The notes under the pieces are model-generated. The model ran no database searches. It saw only the letters and a program-made list of their open reading frames with translations, and was not told the origin of the DNA. The translations under genes were made by a program, and so were the position numbers. 64,000 nt of DNA, from assembly GCF_009002475.1 (NCBI RefSeq), contig NZ_AP019860.1, forward strand, positions 6,276,501 through 6,340,500, read 5' to 3'. Below are positions 53,992-63,948 of this stretch, piece after piece (the first letter of the stretch is position 1; every line of letters begins with the position of its first letter). The stretch comes from Candidatus Uabimicrobium amorphum (GTDB lineage Bacteria > Planctomycetota > Uabimicrobiia > Uabimicrobiales > Uabimicrobiaceae).

Positions 53992-54651
53992 ATGTGGAAT
54001 CATTACGGCGCAGCATTTGTGAAAAAATGTCAAAAACTTGACGAGAAGTTTCAACTATCGATTAGTGATACCCCCAATACAATAACTCTATACATGAAGT
54101 TAGGACACACAATAAAAGATTTTGCGCGAAATATTAATTTCAGGGAGGATTTGCAGAAGTATCTTCAAAAAAGTATTCGCGTTATCGTGTACGGATGTAT
54201 TTTGCTACTAATACTGTATGCGTTCCAAGCGATTAATAGTTTATCTATCCTTACTATAATCGGTTTTCTTTCTATACTCAGTGGTGTTTTTCGTATATTG
54301 ATGCTTCCGCTGTGTATGCTGATTATGTTTGGCTGTTATTTATGGGGAAAACTCATTTGCTACAAACTGGAAATTTCACAAGACAAAATGTTTATCGGAT
54401 TTTACATTTGTGGAGTTCGTCTTGACCACTGTCGTTTGTCGTGGATGGATTTTTCTGGGGTGGATTACGATTCTTGGCAACACACTATATTGCACTACAA
54501 TAAAAATAGTAAACGTTATGAGCATACTCTACCATTGACGAATAATACATTCTATTTTAGCAAACAACAGCGAGAGACCCTGTTCGATCTGCTGCAGTTT
54601 TTGCAAAGTCATGGTAAGTCAATGTGTCATGACTTGGCGCGTGCTGTTTAG
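53992..54651 (+). CDS. Small integral membrane protein, unknown
   Basis: 219 residues with a strong AAGGAGG ribosome site. Two to three membrane segments (about 63-80: R-V-I-V-Y-G-C-I-L-L-L-I-L-Y-A-F; about 86-119: two hydrophobic stretches around S-I-L-S-G-V-F-R-I-L-M-L-P-L). The C-terminal ~95 residues are soluble and beta-rich (K-M-F-I-G-F-Y-I-C-G-V-R-L, then W-M-D-F-S-G-V-D-Y-D-S-W), a pattern like bacterial PH-type membrane proteins, but I cannot assign it. No neighbours on its strand nearby; convergent with the coiled-coil giant. Confidence 0.75.
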   Translation: MWNHYGAAFVKKCQKLDEKFQLSISDTPNTITLYMKLGHTIKDFARNINFREDLQKYLQKSIRVIVYGCILLLILYAFQAINSLSILTIIGFLSILSGVFRILMLPLCMLIMFGCYLWGKLICYKLEISQDKMFIGFYICGVRLDHCRLSWMDFSGVDYDSWQHTILHYNKNSKRYEHTLPLTNNTFYFSKQQRETLFDLLQFLQSHGKSMCHDLARAV

Positions 54652-54674
54652 AGAATTTAAGATTGGGATAAACG

Positions 54675-54766
54675 AAAGAGGCACAGAGAAATGTACGAAG
54701 TTAATGCATGGATTCTTCGCATATAGATTATCTAAAAAATTCTCTGTGCCTTTCTTTCTGTGGTTT
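54675..54766. repeat. CACAGAG-family element between convergent genes
   Basis: Left arm AAAGAGGCACAGAGAAAT (from 54675) and right arm AATTCTCTGTGCCTTTCTTT (from about 54740) are inverted. The outermost ACC of the usual arm is degraded on the left. Ends 28 bp before the end of the next gene on the minus strand. Confidence 0.65.
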
Positions 54767-54793
54767 TCTGGATTCAATAATGATGTTGCGGGT

Positions 54794-57700
54794 TTATTCT
54801 TTTGCTACTTGATGGATATGGTGCACTGATTTAATTGTCATCAATTGTTCTACCACATCTTGAATATCAATGCGTGACTCCTTTGTTGTCTGATTTTCAA
54901 TAGACTGCATGATATTTGTAGCTTGCTTTTCAAAAAGGTCTATTTTTTTATTGATCGGGTCCCAAATAACCCGATCAAATATTTTATGCGTATCGGTGTT
55001 TAAGAGTTTTTCTTTGTGTATGTCGAAAAGTTCTTGTACTTCTTGTGCTTTAGGAAGTCTACTTGGATTTTGCTTTTTAAAAAAGTTACTAAGACTTCCC
55101 ATGGATAAAGAAGCGGGCATTGTAATCTCTGCATATTTTTTTAATACGCCGCGCATGATTGTCAAACGCCGTAAATTATTTTTGACTTGTTCAGATTGTA
55201 AAATACCTTGATCAGCGACTTTAACGCTTTTTATGTCTACCATATCGGGTTTACCTACGGGCTGTGGTAGGTGTATCACTTTATTATCGCCATACAGTAT
55301 TACTTTACGACGTTCTTTTAAAGTTTCCGAAATCATAAGTGCTGCTGGATTTTTGTGAATCGTGAGATGAACATCTCCATTACGGAAATCAAATTGAGTT
55401 TGAGGTAAAATGGTAATCTGATTGCCCGCCTTTAAAGTTAGCTTGCTTCGCAAATGGGAGAAATTACCGCTAAATGAATCCCCTACAGTGATTAAGGAGT
55501 CACCATGTACATTTGTGTTAGCATAGGAGAGAGAACCTTTTACTTCTTTGTTACTTGAAATTATTGTGTCAGCTTCAGGATGGTCTATAAACTCTGATAA
55601 CTGTAAATTATACGCTATTTTTTTTTCTATTTCCGGCCAACTTGCTATAAATTCTTGTTCTTCGCTAATAGCACTATATGGTTTTTTGTTATTTTCACCA
55701 CCATAGTGCTTTTCCTCTGTGGTTTTCGTGCTAAACGTATGAAGAACTTCCCGACCGTTTTGTGTTAATATAACGTTGACATCAATATCCAAAACGCCAA
55801 AGTATTTTTCACCGGTTTTTACGCTTCGAAGATCTATCTTGTCATTTTCAAAAAGTCCACCTTTTATGACTTTGCGCTGTTGCTTTAGAATATTTTCTTT
55901 GCGTGTATTACTCCACTTTGCACTTGCCGTAAACTTTAGGTCGTAACCAAGAGCGAAGGCTTTTTTATAGTAACTGGGTAGACTCATCATTTGTGTGGTC
56001 GAAATTCGGTATTCTTTGCCGTTGAACATCAACTTGTTGGGTATAAATGGCATCTCGGTGGTTTCGTAGATACCTTGCCATAGATGAAAAGCAAAAAATT
56101 GCGTGTTGTTATAATGGTCAATTTGACGATTGATTTCTTCTCTTACCTGAGCGAGGGCATTGCGGTAAGCTTTGATATTGTCTTTTAAAATATTTACTTT
56201 AGATATGGAGGAGATGCCATCTTGAATGTGCCAACCGCTTCTCAAAATATCATTAATTCTACCGGCAGAGGTTTCGCGTTGTAGGTACGTGTCGGGGTAT
56301 TTGGCGACAAACCTAGCAAAGTTGTTTCCCGCATAGACCCAACTAGATGGGTTTGCATATTTATTTTGCGTCGTTTGTGCTCCAGAGAACAAATAAATAA
56401 AATGAGAGAAGTGGCGATCTGTTGTTTGGCTTAAGATATTTTCCCATAGAGTGTAGTTTGCTGTCTCATTTTTGTCTCTTATATCCTTGTAAGACGAATA
56501 AAATTCAGCGTATGGTATGTCCTGCTGAAAGATATTTTTAGAGTGCTCTGTTGCTAAGGCTTGGTATTTCGATAGTGCATAGACGAATTTGTCTTTCATA
56601 TTATCAGACATGATAACACGATCTTCTTCTTTTAGATCAATTTTAAACTCTTTGATTAAATCCGTAAAAGCAACTTGCGCTTCTCTTTCCATATTTTTCT
56701 GCATCTGATTTGATATTTTTTGAACAATGGATTCTTCTAGCTCAATGAGAGAATTTTCTATTTTTAAAATGTTTACATTTATGTTCTCCACTTTTTGTTG
56801 TATTGCTTGTACATCAGCTAAAACGTCTTGTAAAATCCTGTGGTTTTGCGAAGTAACATAGTATATTTCTCTTAGTTTGTAATCTACATTGTCAAATCTT
56901 TGGTGCATTTCGTAAGATAAATTGGCAATGTTTTCATTAATTTTTTGTAACTGCTCAGAGATGATTTGTTCAAAATTAGGTTTTTGGGTTTTATTTAGAA
57001 TAGAGATAATTGCTAAGGAAGCATTGATGATATTTCCTGTCGCGACCATGGTTGTTAAGCTGGCAAAGTCACTGAAATCAATTTCCGCGACAGACTGCGC
57101 AATATCCAAATAGGAATTACCGATGGTACTAATTATCTGAGGAGTATCATCTTTAAAAACAAGTTTTGATATTGAGGCAAGGAAGTAAATACCTGCTCGG
57201 GCATCTTCGATATTTCTCATTGTATCCTGAAAAATGTTTTCTTTTGCTTGTTGTTGGATGGACGCCTTCTTTTGACGATTTAGTTGTGAAAATATTTTTT
57301 TTTCCATTTCTGAAATCTGTTTGTTAAATTCGTCGCCTAGCTCTTTCTTTAATTTTTTTTCCAGTTCCTGTTGTTGTTGCTGATTTTTTTGTTCACGTTG
57401 TTCCATCAAGCGGTTGACCAAATCAACAATTTCCTTTTGTTTCAGATATGGCAGACTGTTAATTTTTTTGTCTATTTCGTTTCGAAAACTTTGTAAGTCT
57501 TGTTGGCGTTCTCTACGTACTTTCTCTAAAAGTAAGTGTTCTTGTTGTCTACTTTCCTCTTCTAAAAACATTTTATCTAACATTTTATTGTGGGCGTCTC
57601 GCTTACCACGGAGTATATTAAGGCGATTTTCACTTGACGTGATTTTTCGCGCGAGCGTTGGCTGGAGTAATTTCAGTACGGCAGGCGTTATTTTTCCTGA

Positions 57701-58189
57701 GGTTATAGCTTTGCGTATTTTCGGATTTTTTTTTAGGCTGGTTAATTCACTTGCAAATGTTGCCAAAGTCTCAATTACTACTCCTGTTGTGTTAGAATAG
57801 GATGTTAACTTGCGGTATTTTTCCAAGCGTTTGTATTCTTCGACATATTGATTTTGTAGAGCTTCCGCAGCATACGCGCGTGCTGCCGCTTTACTGTAGT
57901 TTTCTCCACGTTCATAAATTTTTTTTCTTACAGTATGAAACTCTTTACTATCCAAAGTTTTAGCAATGTCGCCGTCAAAGAGGTCGTTTGCCACGTGTAA
58001 TAGCACTTCTTTTTCTAACTGTCTTCTTGAGGCATTACCCACAACTTTATCTGTTTTACCCACCGCATCTGAATTTTTTGCATAAAAAAAAGTTATTTCG
58101 TTTCCGTTTGTGATGACGCCTGTGGGTTCATTGTCCGCATATATAAAACACATACAAATTAATAAAACATATTGCAAAGCTTTTTGCAT
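54794..58189 (-). CDS. Giant secreted coiled-coil protein, paralogue of the one at 26802-30476
   Basis: 1131 residues from the ATG at 58189 (AGGAGC ribosome site; signal peptide MQKALQYVLLICMCFIYADN), 18 codons inside the longest frame. Strong coiled coils at about 190-320 (E/K/Q/R-rich), a hydrophobic helical stretch (about 345-420), then M-H-Q-R-F-D-N-V-D-Y-K-L-R-E-I-Y (about 426-441) as in the paralogue. At about 918-933 it has the GFR-type module in altered form (A-G-N-Q-I-T-I-L-P-Q-T-Q-F). Overall identity is low apart from these marks. Exported; function unknown. Lies between a small membrane protein and a Ser/Thr kinase, both transcribed the other way. Confidence 0.8.
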   Translation of the reverse strand: MQKALQYVLLICMCFIYADNEPTGVITNGNEITFFYAKNSDAVGKTDKVVGNASRRQLEKEVLLHVANDLFDGDIAKTLDSKEFHTVRKKIYERGENYSKAAARAYAAEALQNQYVEEYKRLEKYRKLTSYSNTTGVVIETLATFASELTSLKKNPKIRKAITSGKITPAVLKLLQPTLARKITSSENRLNILRGKRDAHNKMLDKMFLEEESRQQEHLLLEKVRRERQQDLQSFRNEIDKKINSLPYLKQKEIVDLVNRLMEQREQKNQQQQQELEKKLKKELGDEFNKQISEMEKKIFSQLNRQKKASIQQQAKENIFQDTMRNIEDARAGIYFLASISKLVFKDDTPQIISTIGNSYLDIAQSVAEIDFSDFASLTTMVATGNIINASLAIISILNKTQKPNFEQIISEQLQKINENIANLSYEMHQRFDNVDYKLREIYYVTSQNHRILQDVLADVQAIQQKVENINVNILKIENSLIELEESIVQKISNQMQKNMEREAQVAFTDLIKEFKIDLKEEDRVIMSDNMKDKFVYALSKYQALATEHSKNIFQQDIPYAEFYSSYKDIRDKNETANYTLWENILSQTTDRHFSHFIYLFSGAQTTQNKYANPSSWVYAGNNFARFVAKYPDTYLQRETSAGRINDILRSGWHIQDGISSISKVNILKDNIKAYRNALAQVREEINRQIDHYNNTQFFAFHLWQGIYETTEMPFIPNKLMFNGKEYRISTTQMMSLPSYYKKAFALGYDLKFTASAKWSNTRKENILKQQRKVIKGGLFENDKIDLRSVKTGEKYFGVLDIDVNVILTQNGREVLHTFSTKTTEEKHYGGENNKKPYSAISEEQEFIASWPEIEKKIAYNLQLSEFIDHPEADTIISSNKEVKGSLSYANTNVHGDSLITVGDSFSGNFSHLRSKLTLKAGNQITILPQTQFDFRNGDVHLTIHKNPAALMISETLKERRKVILYGDNKVIHLPQPVGKPDMVDIKSVKVADQGILQSEQVKNNLRRLTIMRGVLKKYAEITMPASLSMGSLSNFFKKQNPSRLPKAQEVQELFDIHKEKLLNTDTHKIFDRVIWDPINKKIDLFEKQATNIMQSIENQTTKESRIDIQDVVEQLMTIKSVHHIHQVAKE

Positions 58190-58424
58190 TTTTTGCTCCT
58201 GAAACTTTATTTTAGACTCAACCAGTTCGAACAAACCTAACAATAACGAAGTATTGCGAATAAGTCGTCAAACCAATGTTTTCTTACCAAATGAGATAAT
58301 TCCAATTTTTACAAATGATTAAAAACACTACATTTTTTATTGTAAATAAGCAACAAAAATATACAATGCATAACATGACAGTTACCAAATATAGCAATAT
58401 GATAAGCCGAAAGGTAGAAAGAAA

Positions 58425-60368
58425 ATGAACCAACCGCAAAATGATGAGACTCTAGCAAATTTATTTGCTTCTAGTCATGGCGATTTTTTGAATAAACTCA
58501 AGGAAACTCTGGGAAATGAGTACGAGCTTGTGGACTTACTTTCACAAGGGGCGATGGGACAACTATGGCGTGTGCGCAATGTTCCCTTGAATCGCATCGA
58601 AGCCTTGAAGGTTCTCAAGACTAAAAATGGAGGCTACGAGGAGGATGAAATTGCGCGCTTCCGAAAGGAAGCCCAGGTATTGGCTGAGTTGCGACGCCAG
58701 AACCGCAATCTGTTTTTGCCAGAGATATTTACCTTTAAGGAACAAAGTGACTTTTTTTGTTATTCGATGGAGTGTATTGAAGGCAAAACCTTACGCGATT
58801 ATATGAACGACAACGAATTGTCGATTTCCGAAAGTGTAAAAATAACGCGCGATTTACTTACCATCTTGCAAACAGTACACAGCAAGAATATTATTCACCG
58901 CGATGTAAAACCAGAAAACGTCATTATCGACAATGAGGGTAATTCGTGGTTGGTTGATTTTGGCATCATTAAAGAAATGGATAACAAAGAAAACCTTACC
59001 GAAGAAGGCTCGACACTGGGAACACCACGATATATGTCCCCAGAACAAGCGCAGGCGGAAAATGTTGGCCCGCAGAGTGATGTTTATGCTGTTGGTGTGA
59101 TTCTTTATGAAATGCTTGCGAATGACTTTTATGTCGAAGGACAAAATACTCTGGCAGTTCTCCTTAATATCACTCGTGGCAAAATGAAATACCCTTCCAA
59201 ATTGAACAAGGACGTGGATAAAGAGCTAGAGAAAATTTTTGTCAAATCGGTACAGAAAGTACCACAAAAACGCTATCAAAGCGCACAACAAATGAATGAC
59301 GACCTCGCACGCTACATTATGCCAAACGAAACGACTATTGTGGAGAGTGCTAGAGCCTTGCCAAAATCACCTACAGCAAAATCGTCACGTCCGCTGCAAC
59401 TTACATTAGTCGTAGTATTACTGCTATTTGTGGTTGGCTATTTTGTATTTCCTACGGGTGGTGCGGCGTACAGTTTTGTTCTCAATAAAGATGAAACTCT
59501 TGACTGTGCCGGGCAAGATGTGCGTGTAGCTGCAGATACACCGTTTGCAATTCATTTGAGCAAACCTTGTTACTTATACAAATTTATTCGCGAAGGTAAA
59601 AATATTTCCGTTGAAAAGCTCAGCGACCCGCAAGAAAAAAACAAAAATATACTCGTCTCCATGCAGTACTTGAAAAAAAATGTCGACTGGGTTTTTTTTA
59701 GCTCAAAACAAGAATTGCAGCAAGAAGAGCAACAAAAAATCAAGGAATGGCTAGCAAAAATTCCAGCAGGAGTAAGACTGGATCACAGCGGCAAGGGGCT
59801 CAGCCAAAACTACAATCTCAAAACCCAAGTTCATACCAAGGGACATGCAAAATGGAATTTATACGCCATTAATCGCGATAAGCAAGTTCACGCCCTTGTC
59901 AATATGCAAGTGTACCACACGCCTTTTAGTATTGACCTCAAAATAAAACGCGATGGTGAACAAGAATTTGAAAGTTTCTCCGCGGAAACAGAGGAAATCT
60001 ACGAACTAGACGAGCTGCAAATACAAACACAAATTCACAAACGCACTCACTTGGCCATTTTATTACGCGACACCAAAGGCGAAGTGACTTTGCTGTACCC
60101 GGGTGAAAACAGTAAACTACTTGAAGACACGCAGAAACTCATCCTTCCTTCGCAAGGTGGATTCCAATTTGACGATTCTGTTGGGACGGAGCATCTATGC
60201 TTTTTCTTTTACGAGAAACAGATGGATATCGCCAAGGTGAAAACTTGGCTTGAAAAAACTGATGTGGGAAAATACACCAGTAAAACTGCGTATTATGCCA
60301 AAGACAAAAACAGTAAAAAACAGTTACCGCCGTATTCGATGTACTTACTAAATATTATACATGAGTAG
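58425..60368 (+). CDS. Hanks-type Ser/Thr protein kinase with membrane helix and DUF4384-like C-terminus
   Basis: 647 residues. Kinase domain about 32-295 with standard motifs: S-Q-G-A-M-G-Q-L-W loop, K62 in E-A-L-K-V-L-K, H-R-D160-V-K-P-E-N165, D178-F-G, G-T-P-R-Y-M-S-P-E-Q activation segment. It differs from the other kinases here, which have HCD and DWG and TFS repeats. A membrane helix at about 317-338 (L-T-L-V-V-V-L-L-L-F-V-V-G-Y-F-V-F) puts the remaining ~300 residues outside the cytoplasm. About 478-600 resembles DUF4384 (A-I-L-L-R-D-T-K-G-E-V-T-L-L-Y-P, then L-P-S-Q-G-G-F-Q-F), a domain often found with such kinases and probably ligand-sensing. Active kinase predicted. Confidence 0.9.
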   Translation: MNQPQNDETLANLFASSHGDFLNKLKETLGNEYELVDLLSQGAMGQLWRVRNVPLNRIEALKVLKTKNGGYEEDEIARFRKEAQVLAELRRQNRNLFLPEIFTFKEQSDFFCYSMECIEGKTLRDYMNDNELSISESVKITRDLLTILQTVHSKNIIHRDVKPENVIIDNEGNSWLVDFGIIKEMDNKENLTEEGSTLGTPRYMSPEQAQAENVGPQSDVYAVGVILYEMLANDFYVEGQNTLAVLLNITRGKMKYPSKLNKDVDKELEKIFVKSVQKVPQKRYQSAQQMNDDLARYIMPNETTIVESARALPKSPTAKSSRPLQLTLVVVLLLFVVGYFVFPTGGAAYSFVLNKDETLDCAGQDVRVAADTPFAIHLSKPCYLYKFIREGKNISVEKLSDPQEKNKNILVSMQYLKKNVDWVFFSSKQELQQEEQQKIKEWLAKIPAGVRLDHSGKGLSQNYNLKTQVHTKGHAKWNLYAINRDKQVHALVNMQVYHTPFSIDLKIKRDGEQEFESFSAETEEIYELDELQIQTQIHKRTHLAILLRDTKGEVTLLYPGENSKLLEDTQKLILPSQGGFQFDDSVGTEHLCFFFYEKQMDIAKVKTWLEKTDVGKYTSKTAYYAKDKNSKKQLPPYSMYLLNIIHE

Positions 60369-60498
60369 CTATTTGTTATGTGTGAGTGAAACAATATAAG
60401 AAATCTGTTGTTTTAATCCGTAGCTAATCTAAAAATGACTAATTGTGTGTATTTTCCAATTGCAATATGTTTTCCACTATAGATTTAAAGGAATGATA

Positions 60499-62211
60499 AT
60501 GGACAAAGGTGAATTTCGGTTACTGTGGGCAAAAATTATAGAAGGAGATTCTTCTAAGCAACACTCGGTAAGACACACATACAAATCAAAAGAAATGACA
60601 TTTTCAAATGAGATCACGCTTTACTCGAGCAATGAATCACAAACATTTTCCGATGATCAAACGCTAAACCCCAGCGATGCTACACTTAAAACTTTTTCGG
60701 GAAGTAGTACAATAGTTGAAAAAACTCCCCAAGAAACATTTTCTGATGGCGCAACTGTTTCTGCGCAAGACACTTTAGGTAAAGTAAATTGCAATGTCGG
60801 CCTTGAGACTAAAACATCAACAGAAGCACACCCTGATTACCGCAATTACAAAGAAATTGACCGCGGGGGAATGGGGATTATTTATCGAGTGGAGCAAAAA
60901 AAATTAAAAAGAGAAATCGCTGTAAAAAAAATGTTACCTGGGGTAGATAAAAAAAAATTTTTAGCAGAATCTCTTGTTACAGCTTACCTAGAGCACCCAA
61001 ACATTATACCTATACACGAAATAGACGAAAATCGACATGGAGAATTTCTCCTGGGAATGAAACTTGTCAAGGGAATCTCATGGAAAGATCTTTTATATCC
61101 AAAAACAGAAGAGCAAAAAGCAAAAGCACAACAGTATGACTTGCAGAAACATTTAGAAATTCTCCTCAACGTGTGCAATGCAATAAGCTATGCGCACAGT
61201 AAAGGTATCATTCATTGCGACCTCAAACCAGAAAACATAATGGTGGGGGATTTTGGCGAGGTGTTTGTAATGGACTGGGGAATTGCAGTGGATATTAATA
61301 ATAACACAAATGAAAAACGCACTTTCCATAAAAGAGATATCTCTACTCCAATGGGAACACCTTGCTATATGCCGCCTGAACTTGCTGAGGGGAGAGGCAA
61401 AGATATATCGTATACTACAGATGTCTATCTTTTGGGCGGAATCTTATATGAAATTTTGTATCGCAGGCCACCGCACACAGGCAAAAGCCTATGGCAAGTT
61501 TTACTTGCTGCTCAAAAGGGCACACCAGATGTTTTGCAGAAAAAAAACCTGAACCAAATTCAAAAAGTCTGTAGAAAATCTCTTAGCAAAAATACGATGG
61601 ACCGTCATCAAAGTATTAATAAATTCAAAGAAGAAATAGAAAACTATTTGGAATATAGGCAAAGCGTTGCCTTGGCGAATAAAGCTACTGGTCTATACAA
61701 TGAAGCAACGCGGCAAATGCAGATGTCGAAATTTAGATTGCGCTACATTTTTTTTGCTTTGCCATACAAATTAATCTATGCCTTTATTGGAAGTCTATTT
61801 CACTTGGAAATTATCCGGCTTTCCAAGCTTGAAGTTTCTATTGTCGCTGGTCTACCATTGCCATCACTCTATTCTAAATTCATTCAAGCAATTGCTTTGT
61901 ACGAAAGGGCCATTGAGTTAACACCGCAGTATGAAGCTGTACATAACCATAAGATATTTTGCCATGTAAAAATTGCGGAATTAGCCCTAGCAGCAAGAGA
62001 GTTCTATATGGCACAAAGCCATATTGATGAATTAGAAAATCTGCAATACTTAGGAGCTTCTGTTTTGAGGGCAAACTTAATCAAAATTTACGATAGGGGA
62101 AAACGCATGGATTTCTATCTAAAATTAGGAAAAATGTTGCTTATTTTACAAGTCCTTTTTTTATTGACCCTTCCCTTTATTGCATTTCTCCATTTTTGTG
62201 GCTTAATTTAG
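60499..62211 (+). CDS. Hanks-type Ser/Thr protein kinase with four TFSxxxT repeats
   Basis: 570 residues from the second ATG of ATGATAATG, which sits 6-7 bases after AAAGGA (the first is too close). Four octapeptides T-F-S-x3-T-[ILV] between residues 34 and 87 (TFSNEITL, TFSDDQTL, TFSGSSTI, TFSDGATV). Kinase domain about 116-390: D-R-G-G-M-G-I-I-Y, K143 in A-V-K-K-M-L, H-C-D241-L-K-P-E-N, D259-W-G, M-G-T-P-C-Y-M-P-P-E-L. All catalytic residues kept. The C-terminal part has a TPR-like region (F-I-Q-A-I-A-L-Y-E-R-A-I-E-L-T-P-Q-Y) and a terminal membrane helix (L-L-I-L-Q-V-L-F-L-L-T-L-P-F-I-A-F-L). Closest relatives are the next gene and the pair at 14-17.5 kb. Confidence 0.9.
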   Translation: MDKGEFRLLWAKIIEGDSSKQHSVRHTYKSKEMTFSNEITLYSSNESQTFSDDQTLNPSDATLKTFSGSSTIVEKTPQETFSDGATVSAQDTLGKVNCNVGLETKTSTEAHPDYRNYKEIDRGGMGIIYRVEQKKLKREIAVKKMLPGVDKKKFLAESLVTAYLEHPNIIPIHEIDENRHGEFLLGMKLVKGISWKDLLYPKTEEQKAKAQQYDLQKHLEILLNVCNAISYAHSKGIIHCDLKPENIMVGDFGEVFVMDWGIAVDINNNTNEKRTFHKRDISTPMGTPCYMPPELAEGRGKDISYTTDVYLLGGILYEILYRRPPHTGKSLWQVLLAAQKGTPDVLQKKNLNQIQKVCRKSLSKNTMDRHQSINKFKEEIENYLEYRQSVALANKATGLYNEATRQMQMSKFRLRYIFFALPYKLIYAFIGSLFHLEIIRLSKLEVSIVAGLPLPSLYSKFIQAIALYERAIELTPQYEAVHNHKIFCHVKIAELALAAREFYMAQSHIDELENLQYLGASVLRANLIKIYDRGKRMDFYLKLGKMLLILQVLFLLTLPFIAFLHFCGLI

Positions 62212-62277
62212 TTGATGAAGAGAAATGTCGTGGTAAACAACAAGGTTTCGTATGTATAATTTAGAAATGGGAATAAG

Positions 62278-63948
62278 ATGAACGATTTTAGATCTCAGTG
62301 GGAAAAAATTTTACAGGAAGTGAAAAACTATTCGGTACGTGATACATACAAATCCAAAAAAATAACATTCTCAGGTGACATAACTATCTTTTCCGAAAAA
62401 AAATCACAAACATTTTCCCACGACAAAACCATAGACTCCAAAAACAATTGTGTCCAGCAAACATTTTCAGGAAATGTTACCCTGCAGGATAATAAAGGTG
62501 GTGAAACTTTTTCTGAGAGTAGAACTGTTGCTACAAAAAATAAATTAGGTGCGGTAGAGTTTGATGATAGTTCAACCTCTAAAGATAAGAATTCCAAGAT
62601 TGAATTACACCAAGATTACAAAAATTATAAGGAAATCAATCGTGGTGGTATGGGAATTATATATAAGGCGCAACAGGTAAAACTAAAAAGGGAAGTTGTT
62701 ATAAAAAAAATACTACCGGGGGTGGCTAAAAATAAATTTATTGCCGAATCTCTTGTAACAGCTTACTTGGACCACCCGAATATTGTGCCAGTGCACGAAA
62801 TAGATGAAAATTCTGACGGCGAACTTCTCCTAGCAATGAAACTTGTCAACGGAATTTCGTGGAAAAATCTTCTATATCCAAAAACCGAAGAACAACAAGC
62901 GAAAGCACGAGAATATAATCTACGAAAGCACTTAGAAATTTTGCTCAAAGTGTGCGATGCGATAAGCTATGCACATAGTAAAGGGGTAATTCACTGTGAT
63001 CTCAAGCCAGAAAATATCATGATTGGAGACTTTGGTGAGGTATTGGTGGTGGATTGGGGAATCGCTGTTGAGATTAACAAAAATTATGGTGAACAACGCA
63101 CTTTTCATAAAAAAGACATTACAACGCCTATGGGAACTCCTTGCTATATGCCACCAGAGCTTGCAGAAGGAAGAGGCCAAGATATATCATATGGTACCGA
63201 TGTTTATCTTTTGGGAGGTATCTTGTTCGAAATTTTACATCGCAGGCCACCACACACTGGTAAGAGTCTGTGGCTGGTTCTACTTGCTGCAAAAGAAAGT
63301 AAGCCACCCGTTTTTCATCCCAAAATATCTGTTCAACTTCAACAAACGTGTAAAAAGTCATTAGCAAAAAATATAGTAGAGCGTTATCAAAGTATCAGCG
63401 AATTTAAACAGGCGATAGAAAACTACTTAGAGCACCAAGAAAGTACAACCCTAGCCAACAAAGCGACTGATTTATACAATAAAGCAACAATCTTTCTCTT
63501 AGAGCAAAAAGCTCTACCTAAACAGAAAAGAACAATTTTTTCAAAAATTTTTGATAAGACGCCTGCCTCATCATTACCTGTTGCTTACTTGTACACAACT
63601 TTTATGAAGGCTATCGCTCTTTATGAAAGAGCGATAGAACTAAAACCAAACAACACTAAAGCCCAACAAAATAAAATCCGTTGTCATGAAAAAATTGTAA
63701 CGCTTGCTTTGATTTCAAAAGAGATAAATATAGCGAAAGAGCATCTTAAAATACTCAAAAATTATGGTAGCTCTGAGTTGTCTGTTTTCAAGTTGCAAAT
63801 GGAAAAAGTATACTGGCAAAAAAAAGTAAAAAATTTAGTCGTATTTTGGATATGGTTTAATACCTCATTTGTTTGTTTGGTTATTGTGGGAGTTTTAATT
63901 TTATTGCCTATTGTAATGTTGTTAGATTTTCTGTTTGGTATATCCTGA
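62278..63948 (+). CDS. Hanks-type Ser/Thr protein kinase with four TFSxxxT repeats (paralogue)
   Basis: 556 residues, 66 bp after the preceding kinase and clearly its tandem duplicate. Octapeptides TFSGDITI, TFSHDKTI, TFSGNVTL and TFSESRTV lie between residues 30 and 84. Kinase domain about 116-390 with N-R-G-G-M-G-I-I-Y, K143 (V-V-I-K-K-I-L), H-C-D-L-K-P-E-N, D-W-G and M-G-T-P-C-Y-M-P-P-E-L, so catalytically complete. C-terminal TPR-like segment (A-I-A-L-Y-E-R-A-I-E-L-K-P-N-N) and a terminal membrane helix (F-V-C-L-V-I-V-G-V-L-I-L-L-P-I-V-M-L-L). The tail-anchored layout matches the paralogues. The last 52 bases of the window downstream hold no gene start. Confidence 0.9.
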   Translation: MNDFRSQWEKILQEVKNYSVRDTYKSKKITFSGDITIFSEKKSQTFSHDKTIDSKNNCVQQTFSGNVTLQDNKGGETFSESRTVATKNKLGAVEFDDSSTSKDKNSKIELHQDYKNYKEINRGGMGIIYKAQQVKLKREVVIKKILPGVAKNKFIAESLVTAYLDHPNIVPVHEIDENSDGELLLAMKLVNGISWKNLLYPKTEEQQAKAREYNLRKHLEILLKVCDAISYAHSKGVIHCDLKPENIMIGDFGEVLVVDWGIAVEINKNYGEQRTFHKKDITTPMGTPCYMPPELAEGRGQDISYGTDVYLLGGILFEILHRRPPHTGKSLWLVLLAAKESKPPVFHPKISVQLQQTCKKSLAKNIVERYQSISEFKQAIENYLEHQESTTLANKATDLYNKATIFLLEQKALPKQKRTIFSKIFDKTPASSLPVAYLYTTFMKAIALYERAIELKPNNTKAQQNKIRCHEKIVTLALISKEINIAKEHLKILKNYGSSELSVFKLQMEKVYWQKKVKNLVVFWIWFNTSFVCLVIVGVLILLPIVMLLDFLFGIS